From Bacteroidetes bacterium HGW-Bacteroidetes-21 (GTDB taxonomy: Bacteria > Bacteroidota > Bacteroidia > Bacteroidales > GWA2-32-17): 35,276 bases of DNA. The notes beneath the pieces were generated by a model that was not told the origin of the DNA, ran no database searches, and saw nothing but the letters and a program-made list of their open reading frames with translations. Where the stretch lies: NCBI GenBank assembly GCA_002840935.1, contig PHDH01000011.1, forward strand, positions 1 through 35,276. The letters are read 5' to 3'. Both the position numbers and the translations under genes were made by a program. Of this stretch, positions 1 to 10,908 are shown piece by piece; the stretch's first letter is position 1, and the number at the start of each line of letters is the position of its first letter.

Positions 1-2893
1 CATATTTGAATCTAGTTTTTCACAAATTGTTATTCAAAATCTAAGCTTTTCAAATGGAAGTTATCGTTATTTACTAGATTCATCAATCGTGTCTCCCTAT
101 GATCCTGATTCTGCTATTCAATATAGTGCGACTTCAAAAGTAATATACAAATCTCCAGAAATAATCAGATTAAAGAATGGGTTCCAATCTGGAGATTATA
201 CAAGTGGGTTCTTTTCAGCATCATTTTCCTTTGAAATTTCTTTTTATTCAGAAAAAAAATGTGATGATACAACAGGAGTATTATTTACAAGTATTTATGG
301 CGGGGTTTTTCCTTTTTCATATCTTTGGAATACAGCTGATACAACAAGTAGTATAAGCTTTCCTGATTTAGGTACTTATACGGTTACAGTTACAGATAGT
401 AGAGGGGTAAAAGCTATTAATTCATATACAGTATTAGATTCTAAAAATGCAGAAATCTTTGCGGGTTTTCAATCAAAGACCTTTCATACTTGTAATGGAT
501 ATTTTTACGATAGTGGTGGAGATTCTGAGGTTTATGGGCATTATGAGGATTATTCTGTAGTTTTTTACCCTTGTGATAGTACTTATTCAACGGTTGTTGA
601 TTTTAAATCATTTAAATTAGACGAATTAAATCATGATTGGTTAGCTATTTACGACGGGTCTGATACCTTATCTACTTTAATAGGAAAATATTATAGTAAT
701 TCAAATTTTCCTGGGGTATTTTCGTCAACTCATCCAACAGGTGCATTAACTTTTGTTTTTCATTCAGATGGAAATGTGGTTGGTGATGGATGGGACAGTA
801 GAATGTATTGCGTTGATAAAAGCTGCACACAACTTGCTGGTTTGGTTTCAATTTCAGGCGAAAGCGGAACTTGTGAATCTTCATTATCTACTGTTTCTCT
901 ATCAAATTCAATTGGAGAGTTTCAGGGATGGTTATATTCATATGATAATGTAGATTATTATGAAATGAAAGAAGACAGCATTTCATTTCAAACCATGATT
1001 AATACTACTACATATTTTAAAGCAACTGTATTAACTTCAGAAGGGACATGCACAACATCCCCTGCAAAATTTGAGACCAGCAACAATTATTATGTAAATG
1101 ATGAAAATTTGGATGGGGATAAGTGGTGTACTGATATTGGAAAAGATAGTTATAATGGCTTAACAATAAATACGCCAAAATTTCATCTGGATGACTTAAT
1201 TAATACTTATGTATTAAAACCCTGTGATACTATTTTTGTAGATAACGGATTGTATGAATATTATACTGAGATAACTAATAGTGATACAGGTGAAATTAAT
1301 AAGAATATTGTGATTTATGGGGCATCAAATGATTCAACCATTTTTACATCATCAAATGATTGGAATTTTAAGTTAAATGTAACATCCTATTTTACAATAT
1401 CAAATATTCAAATCGTGCCAAATGGCACTTTTTCAAATATATATATATTAAATTCAAATAATATTAATGTTGAAAACTGTAAACTATTAGGTGCAAGCGA
1501 GGGCAATATTGATATTGTTGGTAATGAGAATAATGGTTCAAGTAATATTCTAATTAAGAACAATAATATTATTAATGAGAGTAGTGGTGCTGGAGTATGG
1601 ATGCATTATAATGTTTCTGATGTAGAAATACAGGGCAATACAATTTCAAGTTTACATAGCAATGACTTTTGCGCTACGGTTTATATCGATACTCATAATG
1701 AAACTATTAATAATATAAACATATTAAATAATTTTTTCACCATAAAAAAATATGGTATTCGTGTGATCAATACGATAGGAAGTGTTCAAAACACTACAAT
1801 TCAGGGTAATGTGTTTGATTTAGATAGTCTTACTGGCGTAGGAATTAGTATGGAAAATACAACTGATGGCACAGTAAATACTTCAAAAATTTCTGAAAAT
1901 CTATTTTATAAAGGTGTAGTAGGGATTATGTTGAATAATGGAGTAAAGAATTTTTCGATACACAATAATTTCTTTTCAAGCAATGAAATCGGGTTAAAGG
2001 TCTTTGATAATGCATCTATAGGTAATAAGGTCTATTTTAATTCATTTTATAATTTGAAAAACAACCTATATTTTTCTGATAGTTTAATCTCCTCTTGGAA
2101 AATTAAAAACAATATTTTTTATACCTATGGTAATGATACTACATACGCTTGCTTGCGTTTTAATAATTTAGTTTTTTCAATATCTGCTTTAGATTATAAT
2201 TTATATCATGCGCCAAATAACGCCTATTTTGTGTTGTTTAATAATGATAATACTACATGCAATAATTTAACACAATGGGATAATGCTTGTAAAGTATATG
2301 GGGGTGGAAATGAAGATGAAAATTCTATTGAAGGAGATCCAGCATTTATGCTTCCAGATATTGGTAATTTGAATATTGATGAAGCCTCTATAGCTAATAG
2401 TGCAGGTACCAATATTGATCAGTATACAACAGATTTTAACAAACTAGCATTTTCAACTCCACCACCTATCGGTGCTGCAACGGCTTTGATTTTGGGTAGT
2501 AATGATGCTTATGCAGAGTTAAAAAGGGAATTAGATGGCTCATATTGTATTTTTGTTGAGCAGAGTGTTAATGTTCATTATTTCGAAGAATATAATGTTG
2601 AACAAAACGACAGGCTTAATTATCGGATTTATATGCTGGATGGAGCACATTTAACGGCATCAACAAGAACAGTGTATCAGACAGGTAGCCTGAGTTATGC
2701 CAAGGAAAAAATTAAATACGGTAATAACTGGCTCCGGCTTTCATTTTCTACTGGTATGACTGTCGGAATGTACTTATTGGAAGTTGAGAACCTTAAAAAA
2801 GAAAAATTTTATTTAAGGTTTAAGTATAAGCCTTCAGGCCCATTCGTTACAGTTGATTTTATGACCGAAACTTTTAGAACAAATAACCCTTGA
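1..2893 (+). CDS. Large secreted surface protein (partial, 5' end outside window): SprB-like repeat, CUB-like domain, right-handed beta-helix, C-terminal beta-sandwich
   Basis: Frame is open from base 2 to the annotated GTG at 89 (IFESSFSQIVIQNLSFSNGSYRYLLDSSIVSPYDP...), so the gene runs off the left edge. Motifs: IIRLKNGFQSGDYTSGFFSASF; SprB-like GGVFPFSYLWNTADTTSSISFPDLGTYTVTVTDSRGV; CUB-like CNGYFYDSGG...DWLAIYDGSDTLSTLIGKY...GALTFVFHSDGNVVGDGWDSRMYC; many IxNNxI beta-helix turns; C-terminus GMTVGMYLLEVENLKKEKFYLRFKYK resembles a T9SS sorting domain. Confidence 0.85.
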   Translation, partial: IFESSFSQIVIQNLSFSNGSYRYLLDSSIVSPYDPDSAIQYSATSKVIYKSPEIIRLKNGFQSGDYTSGFFSASFSFEISFYSEKKCDDTTGVLFTSIYGGVFPFSYLWNTADTTSSISFPDLGTYTVTVTDSRGVKAINSYTVLDSKNAEIFAGFQSKTFHTCNGYFYDSGGDSEVYGHYEDYSVVFYPCDSTYSTVVDFKSFKLDELNHDWLAIYDGSDTLSTLIGKYYSNSNFPGVFSSTHPTGALTFVFHSDGNVVGDGWDSRMYCVDKSCTQLAGLVSISGESGTCESSLSTVSLSNSIGEFQGWLYSYDNVDYYEMKEDSISFQTMINTTTYFKATVLTSEGTCTTSPAKFETSNNYYVNDENLDGDKWCTDIGKDSYNGLTINTPKFHLDDLINTYVLKPCDTIFVDNGLYEYYTEITNSDTGEINKNIVIYGASNDSTIFTSSNDWNFKLNVTSYFTISNIQIVPNGTFSNIYILNSNNINVENCKLLGASEGNIDIVGNENNGSSNILIKNNNIINESSGAGVWMHYNVSDVEIQGNTISSLHSNDFCATVYIDTHNETINNINILNNFFTIKKYGIRVINTIGSVQNTTIQGNVFDLDSLTGVGISMENTTDGTVNTSKISENLFYKGVVGIMLNNGVKNFSIHNNFFSSNEIGLKVFDNASIGNKVYFNSFYNLKNNLYFSDSLISSWKIKNNIFYTYGNDTTYACLRFNNLVFSISALDYNLYHAPNNAYFVLFNNDNTTCNNLTQWDNACKVYGGGNEDENSIEGDPAFMLPDIGNLNIDEASIANSAGTNIDQYTTDFNKLAFSTPPPIGAATALILGSNDAYAELKRELDGSYCIFVEQSVNVHYFEEYNVEQNDRLNYRIYMLDGAHLTASTRTVYQTGSLSYAKEKIKYGNNWLRLSFSTGMTVGMYLLEVENLKKEKFYLRFKYKPSGPFVTVDFMTETFRTNNP

Positions 2894-2899
2894 TTTCTT

Positions 2900-3412
2900 A
2901 TGAAAAACTATATTCCTTATTTCCTGATTGTAATACTTACAGCTTTCTGTATTTATATCTATTTATCAAAGGGTGAGAAAAATGCGTATGTAAATCTGTC
3001 TGTAATTAATGCAGAGTTTGAAATGAAGAAAGATTTAGAAAAAAAATACAACGAAACAGTTTCTGCTCGAACAAAAATTTTGGATAGTTTAAAACTCGAA
3101 GTAATTATGCTTCAAAAACTGGTTGAGAAATCTAATGATAAAGACCAGTTTTATAAATATAATGTAAAGAAAGAAAATTACTTATACAAAGAAAATGAGT
3201 TCGAAAACGATAACGCCAATTTATCTGAAAAGCTTTCTGGTGAAGTGTGGAAACAGTTAAATGAATATGTTGAAGAATACGGAAAAGCCTATGGCTACGA
3301 TTATATTTTTGGTGCAGCTGGTAATGGTTCATTAATGTTCGCAAATTCAGGAAATGATATAACCGAAGATGTTGTTAAATACATTAACCTTAAATATAAT
3401 GATAAAAAATAG
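2900..3412 (+). CDS. OmpH/Skp-like periplasmic protein with N-terminal membrane anchor
   Basis: 170 aa; hydrophobic N-terminus, YVNLSVINAEFEMKKDLEKKYNETV coiled coil and C-terminal YGKAYGYDYIFGAAGNGSLMFANSGNDITEDVVKYIN, the typical OmpH pattern. Confidence 0.8.
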   Translation: MKNYIPYFLIVILTAFCIYIYLSKGEKNAYVNLSVINAEFEMKKDLEKKYNETVSARTKILDSLKLEVIMLQKLVEKSNDKDQFYKYNVKKENYLYKENEFENDNANLSEKLSGEVWKQLNEYVEEYGKAYGYDYIFGAAGNGSLMFANSGNDITEDVVKYINLKYNDKK

Positions 3413-4028
3413 CTTTTATATTTTTGTTTTTGAGGCCATTTTTTTGTTGGGTTGTAATGGTTCAAAGGATGAATTATTGCCTGATGAATATCTTCCCTTT
3501 TATTTAGAGCAGAGTGATATAATTGAAAACAAAAAGATGATAGATGACATATATATTAAGGCAATGTATTTGTCCCCTGAATATATGGCACTAAAAAATA
3601 ATGAGCATTCAAAAGCAGATGAAATAATGGATGAGCTTAAAGAAAGGAATAATTACTATTATTTCAATTTGGAAATTGGTTATAACGAAGACAAAAATGA
3701 TATTTTACAAAAAGATATTGCCAATCAGGAAGAATTCTTTCAGCGGGTGGAATATCTCTCATTTAAAGTCCAAAATGATTTGCGTTTAATTGTTGGTGCT
3801 GAAACTCTTCCATGTATAATGGCTCAATACGAAAGAACTTTTGGCTTAAACAAGGCCATTAGTATTGTTTGTATGTACGAAAAAAGTAAAAATCAAAAAG
3901 AAAATTGCCCTGATATTAAACTCGAATACTATGATAATTTCTTCAAAAGTGGTATTGTATACCTGGCTTTTGATGGTGAAAGTTTATGCAATTTACCCAC
4001 ATTAAAATTAGCTCAACATGTTAAATAG
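3399..4028 (+). CDS. Putative lipoprotein of unknown function
   Basis: Internal ATG at 3399 gives MIKNSFYIFVFEAIFLLGCNGSKDE with a lipobox-like LLGC; it overlaps the stop of the upstream OmpH-like gene, so translational coupling is likely. The longer ORF starts at 3369. Confidence 0.65.
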   Translation: MIKNSFYIFVFEAIFLLGCNGSKDELLPDEYLPFYLEQSDIIENKKMIDDIYIKAMYLSPEYMALKNNEHSKADEIMDELKERNNYYYFNLEIGYNEDKNDILQKDIANQEEFFQRVEYLSFKVQNDLRLIVGAETLPCIMAQYERTFGLNKAISIVCMYEKSKNQKENCPDIKLEYYDNFFKSGIVYLAFDGESLCNLPTLKLAQHVK

Positions 4029-7000
4029 AATCAGAAAAAGCAAAATTACTAAAGTTGTTGCTGTTTTTATTATACTTACAGTTTTTAACGATTTGGTTAG
4101 GCCTATTTCGTTATTGGCCTTAACTAGCGGCCCTAGCCAACCTGAATTTCAGAGTTTTGAACCGGTTGGTACAACCGATATGGTTAACTTGTTTAGTGGC
4201 GATTTTGTATATAATATCCCGCTGTTTGAACTACCAGGTCCCGATGGGGGATACCCTTTTAATATTGCATATCACTCAGGTATTACCATGGAACAGGAGG
4301 CAAGTTGGGTAGGACTTGGTTGGTCTCTTAATCCCGGTGCTATTAACAGAAATGTTAGAAATCTCCCAGATGAGTTTAATGGTGAAGAAATTACAATTGT
4401 TAATGGAATGAAAAAAAATGAAACGTATGGTGGGACTATACGTGGCAGTTTAGAAATTTTCGGTTTTGAAAAGGAGAAAAGCAATGTTTCTTTGGATGTT
4501 GGTTTGGGCTTAACTCCGTATTATAATAATTATAAGGGATTCGCAATAACATATGATATTGGAGCAAATGCCGCAATGGGATTAGGAAACAAATCAGATA
4601 ATTCTCCCGCAATAGGTCTTGGGTTGGGGTTATCAATGGATAAATTTCAAGGTGTTGGCACTGACGCATCTTTAACTTTTCAGAGTCATAAAAGATGTAA
4701 ATATACAAAATATTCAATAGGTGCAGGTTATAATTCAATGGAAGGGTTACAATCTATTTCTTTAGATTGTAAATCTGTTAGAGAAAGTGGTTATACTTCT
4801 AGATTCCGTGATTATACCCAAGATAATAAAACAATTACTTCTAAAGGTGGAACGTCAACATTATCCTTTACAGGTGGAGCCTTTGGCACGCTTAACCAGC
4901 AATTTGAGTATAGAGGATTAAGTTTAGGTGTAAATTTTAAGTTAGGTCTAAATAATTGGGGAATAGATGGGAGTGCCTCAATAGGTGGGTTTTACAATGT
5001 GCAGAAAATCAAAAACAATTATGAAGAAGTAAAATATCCTACATATGGTTATCTTAATTTACACAATTGCTATGATGAAGATTATGAGCATGATAAAAAT
5101 AATTCTATTGGTGATTATGCTCGAGAGAAAGACAATGAGATTTTTAAAAATACGGAGTATTTACCCATTCCATCGCTTTCGTATGACGTTTACTCTGTTG
5201 TAGGTCAGGGTATTGGAAATATGTACCGGCCTAAACGGTCAGATTTTGGAATTATTACGGATAGGTATAAAAAGTCAGAATCAAATGGTTATAATATTGG
5301 CGCGGAAATCGCCCCTGGCAATGGCATGAGGTGGGGATCTGAAGGTGGATATAATCACGGCTGTGCAAAGTCGGGAATGTGGCGGAATAATTTCGATTCT
5401 GAATTAGTCGATTATTTGAAGTTCCATGCAACTTGCGAGGATTATCCCGGATATGAACCTTCTTATTTTAAAACATATGGAGAGCATTCTGCTAACGATT
5501 ATAAATCTCTTTTACAGTCATCTATTTATTCGGAATTACCTTGCTTAGTGAATATTGATAATGAAGATAATGATTTTGATTCAGACCCTATTGCACAATC
5601 CCAGCTAAGAAATAAATTCAGTAATGCAAAAGAAGCAATTGCAAGAAAAACAAGGGGCAAAAGAGAGAAGCGCGGTGTAAGTATTTTACCAGTCTTGATT
5701 GGGGATATTAAAAAAGTTGTTAGTCCAAATGTTTATGCATATGATATTATTAGTGAGATAGATTTGACCCGAAATGTTAGTGATCCAAACTACTCAAATC
5801 AAAATGCTTTAATTAATGATATAAGGGACAAGAACTCATATCATATCGCGGGTTTTATAGCAACCAATACGAACGGAGTAAAATATGTATATGGTTTGCC
5901 AGCTTACAACAATGAGCATAAGGAAGTCCAATTTTCTTATTATGATGAGAGTCAAGATGAATTAACTAGTAGAGTTTCATATAGTTTGAATCCAGAAGAA
6001 GATATTGAATCACAATTATCTGAAGAAACTAATCAGTATTATAGCTCAACTGAATTTCCCAAATACCCATATGCTTACTTACTAACCTATGTTATTGGTT
6101 CTGATTATGTCGATATTGATGAAATCCCTGGTCCCTCTGATGGAGATATGGGCTATTGGGTAAAATTTAACTATGAAAGAAAAGAGAATGATTATGCTTG
6201 GAGAGCTCCATATGGTCAAGGTACCGGAAACTATATGCGTGGCAGAAATACAGATATACGTGATGATATGGTTGGATATATAGAAGGGGAAAAGGAAATT
6301 TGGTATTTATCCTCTGCTGAAACAAAAACACATAAAGCTCTATTTAACCTTGATGCGAATCCACGAGAGGATGGTATTGGATCTGGAAGTGGTGTTCAAT
6401 ATAAATTAAACAATATTGAGTTGTATAGTAAGAGAGAAATGACTACCCCCATTAAAACAATTGCATTTGATTATGATTACTCTCTTTGTCAAGGTGTCGA
6501 AAATAGAGCAACAAACGGGGGTAAATTATCATTAAAAAGCATTGCCATTTATTATAAAGATAATTTGAGGGGTAGTTTTAGTCCCTATCGTTTTTCTTAT
6601 TCTTCAGGAGATGGTAATCCGGTATATTCTTCAGAAGGTAAATATACCGATAGATGGGGCAACTATAATGCTGATAATAATGCGCCAACGATTAACCCAT
6701 ATGTTAAACAAAATGCAAATCGCACAACTAACGATGCTTATGCAGAGGCCTGGGAATTGAAAAAAATTACCTTACCCAGTGGTGGCGAAATAAGTGTTGA
6801 TTACGAAAGCGATGATTACGCCTATGTACAGGATAGAGTTGCAATGCAAATGACAGAAATTGTTGGGGTTAATGAGCCAGAAATTTATACTATTTATACA
6901 GATCAAGTAAATCAGCCAAATTATGATTATGTCTATTTTAAATTAAATAGCCCACCCTCAAATACAACTGTTGGAGGTCTTAAAGATTTAGCTAAAAGAT

Positions 7001-10000
7001 ATATGAGTGTAGGCGAATATCTCTATTATAAAATCAGAATAAAACTTAAGGATAATAGTCAATATGAATATATTGCCGGATATGCAAAGGTTTTAGATGT
7101 TTCAATAATTCTCAATAGCAGTAGTCAGGAGTATGTTGGAAGAATAACACTTGAAAAGTATAAAAAACCAGACGAGAATGAATATATAAATTATCATCCA
7201 TTTGCTGTAGCCGGTTGGAATCATCTAAAAACAAATCAACCTGAGTTATTGTATAATAACCTTGGGGCACCTTCAACGGATAACGAAACGGATGCAGAAA
7301 AGGGAAATGCCACTGTCGGTTTTTTTGAAGCTATCGGAGATCAATATGCAACAATTTTTAGAGGATTATATGATTTTTGTTCACATCATAACCATATGTA
7401 TTGTGACAGAATTTATCATGATGAAAATACACCTGAAAGTGAATACAAATCGTGGGTTAGATTGAGAAATCCTGATAAAATGAAAATGGGTGGAGGAAGT
7501 CGTGTTAAGAAACTTGTTTTTGATAATAAGTGGTCTGCTGGGAACTTAGAGAATAATGATGTTTATGGACAAGTATATGAATACAAAACGACTGATATAG
7601 ATGGAACAGAAATTAGTAGTGGAGTTGCAGAATATGAACCCTTAATTGGAGGAGATGAAAATCCATTTAGATTGCCTAAACCATATTATCAGCTTATTCC
7701 TATGAAAGCCGATAACGAATTTTATGCAGAAGAACCCTTTAATGAAAGTTTATTTCCTGGAGCAAATGTGGGGTATAGTAAAGTAACAGTTTCAAGCCTT
7801 GCTTCTTATGAATACAGGGATCCTTCTGTTTCAAATAAAACAACATCTCCTACAGGAAAAACTATATATGAGTTTTATACTGCAAAGGATTTTCCAGTAA
7901 AAGTTGATAATACAGAATTAACTTTTTCACAAAATAATCAAACAAAATTTGAAAAAACAACCTTTATTCCACTCCCGTTTCTTGGCGCTATAACAAAATA
8001 TAAATTCACTGGAACTCAGGGCTATTCAATAGTCTTAAATGACATGCATGGGAAACAAAGAAAAGTTTCTACTTTTAATGAAAGAGGTTTTCTTGTTAAT
8101 TCTGCAGAATATGTGTATAGTACTCAAGTTGATGATAATTCAAAATTGGATAATAGATTGGATGTGATATTATCTGATAAGGATCTTTTAGATCCTTCGA
8201 AAGCTCAAATTGTTAAACAAGATATCGGTGTAGAATATGATTTTGTAACGGATATGAGAGAAACTTATAATTTTAACATGCAGTCAGGTGTTTCTTTTAA
8301 TTCAGAAATTATGTTATTCCCACCATTACTTGCATTTTATCCATGGCCAAATTATAACCAAACAGAAACTCAGGTAAGGACGATTGTTACAAATAAAATT
8401 ATTCACAAGTCAGGTATTTTAACTAAGGTTATTACTAATAATGGAAAATCGAAAACTATAGTTGAAAATAAATATTTTGACCCTTTAACTGGAAGTCCAT
8501 TACTAACAACAACAACTAATGATTTTGATGGCTTAATCTATGATTATAAATATCCTGCCCGATGGAATTATGATGGAATGGGAGAGTCTTCTATGAATAG
8601 TGGAATGGCATTTCAATGTTCATTTACATCTCTTTCAGATCCTCTTAATCCTAATCTTTATAGAATTGATGTTAATAATCCTTTAGTTTTAAATCTGCTG
8701 GAACCTGGAGACGAATTTTTACTTTTCGAAATTCCATTTTCACAAAATATTGGAAAAGCTTTTTATTTGGGGAAAAGAACTGATAATAGTAATAATATTT
8801 ATTATATTGTTTATGCCGAATCAGATATGTCGAATTTTATTATTGCAAAAATATTTAATTCTGGTAAAAAAAATATCCTTAATAGTTTTTCTGGAAGCAT
8901 TATAGCAACAAGTAACCCTACGATAAATAGATCAGTCAACACCAGTTATTCATATTTTCCTTTATACCCTATTATTAATGATTATGATGTATTTAAGTTT
9001 GATCCGGTTGCCGTAGCGTTAGCTGTTGAGTTCTTTAATTATCTATGGTCTAATTATAAATCAGAATTTTTAAATGATAATTCTTATGAAAAAACAATTG
9101 ACAATAGTGACTTAGTGTTGAAATCGATGTATGATGCATTGATTAATGAAGTTACTACAGAAGGGAGTTTTTGTTCTAGTACAGTACCTCCGTTTTTAAA
9201 TGTTGTCAAGTTTGGTATTTCCATGGGTTATCCTAGCTTGCTCTTTAAAATTTCATCAGATAGATTTGTTCCGTTATTTGTAGCACATAAATATCCTTAT
9301 CCATGCTCAATTTCTCCAATTGATAATTTTCCATGTACACTTAATGAACTTGAAGAGATTTCTTATGGAGGACCTGAAATAAATTCATTTATTATAAATT
9401 TCCAAAAAACAGATAATTCAGTAATATCAAAAAAATATGATTCATTTTTTGATGATTGGGGTAAAAATGTTCCATGGGAAAATAGACCTTTGTATTATAT
9501 TTGGAATGCGCAATATTTTTTGGATGATCAATTAAAAATAAATAATATTATTTCTTCAAATGCAACGGAGTATAGTAATCAGCTATGTGGAAGCGAGTTG
9601 AATGATGCGGGAATTGATAATGTTCATAAATATTGGATGAAGAATGGATGGAGCGTTAAAAGTAACAACTATTATTTGGATAACAGAAGTCAGAGTTTTC
9701 CCGTAGACATCAGAAACGATGGGATTATTGATAATGTGGATATTTTTAAGTGGAATAAATCGGGGTTTAATCCAACAAAATGGAAAAAATCAAATTCACT
9801 TATAACTGTTAACCGATCGAATTATCCAACTGAACTAAGAGATAACAATGATGTAAATACTTCTATGTTATATTGCTTAGATGGTTCGTATATGTCTGCA
9901 ATTGCTTATAATGCAAATAAAAATGAAATTGGATTTGAAAGTTTCGAAGAATTTAGCCCTGGGGTAACAGTAAATCAAACCGAATATCGATCAGGTAATA

Positions 10001-10908
10001 TCGATATTTATCAAAATTCTTCGAACTATAATAAATATACGGTGTATCCTATTGATGCTGCAAAAGGAAATGTGGCTGTTGTAGATCTTCCATATAGAAA
10101 TATTTCAGGTTACGAAGTAGTAGTGGATGGCGAAACAGTTGATAATGAAGGGAAACAATTAATTTCAGGAGTAGGTGCTGTAATTGATATTGCCTTGAAT
10201 GGAAATACACATTATGCAGTATTCAATGAGAATATTGCTAGTGATAAAACTATTGTTCGATTTATTAATAGTCAAGGGAGTATTCCTGGTTTTGTTAATA
10301 ATAGTGACAGACTGTGGAAGGGAAGTCTTCGTATTAAAGATGAAATAACGGGTAATCTTTCAAATGAAGGAATATCTATAGTTAATAATCAGAAACATAC
10401 GGGTAAAAATTCGTTAAGAGTATATAATACAACGGCTAATTTTACTCAAAGCCGCCTTTTGTTAAAACCAACAGACACATATGTTTTTAGTGCATGGGTA
10501 AAAGTAAATAATTGCAATGTGCCTTCTTATAGTCAATTAAGCAATAATGTCGAAGTTAAGATTAATGGTGCTACTTGTCAATTTAAAGGGAAAATTATTG
10601 AAGGATGGCAAAAAGTTGAAGTCCCGTTTATTGCATTGTCTAATAATATTATATCTATAAAATCTTCAAATTCTAACGAAGTCTTTATAGATGATATTAG
10701 AATACATCCTTATAAAAGTACAATGAAGTCATATGTGTATAATTTACAGGATTATAAGTTGATGGCAATTCTTGATGAAAATAATTATTCTACTTTGTTT
10801 TTCTACGACGAAGAAGGAAAACTGTATCTTAAAAAACAGGAAACTGAAAGAGGGATAGTTACGATTTCTGAATCACATTCAAATTTGAAACCCAATGATT
10901 CAAACTAG
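4018..10908 (+). CDS. Giant secreted RHS-partner protein (Bacteroidota conserved family), with C-terminal CBM-like jelly-roll region
   Basis: 2296 aa; N-terminal hydrophobic segment then SGPSQPEFQSFEPVGTTDMVNLFSGDFVYNIPLFELPGPDGGYPFNIAYHSGITMEQEASWVGLGWSLNPGAINR, a motif typical of proteins encoded next to RHS proteins; C-terminus YNLQDYKLMAILDENNYSTLFFYDEEGKLYLKKQETERGIVTI. Confidence 0.85.
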   Translation: MLNRIRKSKITKVVAVFIILTVFNDLVRPISLLALTSGPSQPEFQSFEPVGTTDMVNLFSGDFVYNIPLFELPGPDGGYPFNIAYHSGITMEQEASWVGLGWSLNPGAINRNVRNLPDEFNGEEITIVNGMKKNETYGGTIRGSLEIFGFEKEKSNVSLDVGLGLTPYYNNYKGFAITYDIGANAAMGLGNKSDNSPAIGLGLGLSMDKFQGVGTDASLTFQSHKRCKYTKYSIGAGYNSMEGLQSISLDCKSVRESGYTSRFRDYTQDNKTITSKGGTSTLSFTGGAFGTLNQQFEYRGLSLGVNFKLGLNNWGIDGSASIGGFYNVQKIKNNYEEVKYPTYGYLNLHNCYDEDYEHDKNNSIGDYAREKDNEIFKNTEYLPIPSLSYDVYSVVGQGIGNMYRPKRSDFGIITDRYKKSESNGYNIGAEIAPGNGMRWGSEGGYNHGCAKSGMWRNNFDSELVDYLKFHATCEDYPGYEPSYFKTYGEHSANDYKSLLQSSIYSELPCLVNIDNEDNDFDSDPIAQSQLRNKFSNAKEAIARKTRGKREKRGVSILPVLIGDIKKVVSPNVYAYDIISEIDLTRNVSDPNYSNQNALINDIRDKNSYHIAGFIATNTNGVKYVYGLPAYNNEHKEVQFSYYDESQDELTSRVSYSLNPEEDIESQLSEETNQYYSSTEFPKYPYAYLLTYVIGSDYVDIDEIPGPSDGDMGYWVKFNYERKENDYAWRAPYGQGTGNYMRGRNTDIRDDMVGYIEGEKEIWYLSSAETKTHKALFNLDANPREDGIGSGSGVQYKLNNIELYSKREMTTPIKTIAFDYDYSLCQGVENRATNGGKLSLKSIAIYYKDNLRGSFSPYRFSYSSGDGNPVYSSEGKYTDRWGNYNADNNAPTINPYVKQNANRTTNDAYAEAWELKKITLPSGGEISVDYESDDYAYVQDRVAMQMTEIVGVNEPEIYTIYTDQVNQPNYDYVYFKLNSPPSNTTVGGLKDLAKRYMSVGEYLYYKIRIKLKDNSQYEYIAGYAKVLDVSIILNSSSQEYVGRITLEKYKKPDENEYINYHPFAVAGWNHLKTNQPELLYNNLGAPSTDNETDAEKGNATVGFFEAIGDQYATIFRGLYDFCSHHNHMYCDRIYHDENTPESEYKSWVRLRNPDKMKMGGGSRVKKLVFDNKWSAGNLENNDVYGQVYEYKTTDIDGTEISSGVAEYEPLIGGDENPFRLPKPYYQLIPMKADNEFYAEEPFNESLFPGANVGYSKVTVSSLASYEYRDPSVSNKTTSPTGKTIYEFYTAKDFPVKVDNTELTFSQNNQTKFEKTTFIPLPFLGAITKYKFTGTQGYSIVLNDMHGKQRKVSTFNERGFLVNSAEYVYSTQVDDNSKLDNRLDVILSDKDLLDPSKAQIVKQDIGVEYDFVTDMRETYNFNMQSGVSFNSEIMLFPPLLAFYPWPNYNQTETQVRTIVTNKIIHKSGILTKVITNNGKSKTIVENKYFDPLTGSPLLTTTTNDFDGLIYDYKYPARWNYDGMGESSMNSGMAFQCSFTSLSDPLNPNLYRIDVNNPLVLNLLEPGDEFLLFEIPFSQNIGKAFYLGKRTDNSNNIYYIVYAESDMSNFIIAKIFNSGKKNILNSFSGSIIATSNPTINRSVNTSYSYFPLYPIINDYDVFKFDPVAVALAVEFFNYLWSNYKSEFLNDNSYEKTIDNSDLVLKSMYDALINEVTTEGSFCSSTVPPFLNVVKFGISMGYPSLLFKISSDRFVPLFVAHKYPYPCSISPIDNFPCTLNELEEISYGGPEINSFIINFQKTDNSVISKKYDSFFDDWGKNVPWENRPLYYIWNAQYFLDDQLKINNIISSNATEYSNQLCGSELNDAGIDNVHKYWMKNGWSVKSNNYYLDNRSQSFPVDIRNDGIIDNVDIFKWNKSGFNPTKWKKSNSLITVNRSNYPTELRDNNDVNTSMLYCLDGSYMSAIAYNANKNEIGFESFEEFSPGVTVNQTEYRSGNIDIYQNSSNYNKYTVYPIDAAKGNVAVVDLPYRNISGYEVVVDGETVDNEGKQLISGVGAVIDIALNGNTHYAVFNENIASDKTIVRFINSQGSIPGFVNNSDRLWKGSLRIKDEITGNLSNEGISIVNNQKHTGKNSLRVYNTTANFTQSRLLLKPTDTYVFSAWVKVNNCNVPSYSQLSNNVEVKINGATCQFKGKIIEGWQKVEVPFIALSNNIISIKSSNSNEVFIDDIRIHPYKSTMKSYVYNLQDYKLMAILDENNYSTLFFYDEEGKLYLKKQETERGIVTISESHSNLKPNDSN

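Noticed and set aside
672-953. Antisense and shifted ORFs inside the first CDS (also 2224-2412, 4272-4738, 7262-7465, 11047-11280, 12376-12564, 14065-14318, 18277-18465, 19408-19614)
   Set aside because: All lie inside long, well-supported coding frames and have low-complexity or implausible translations.
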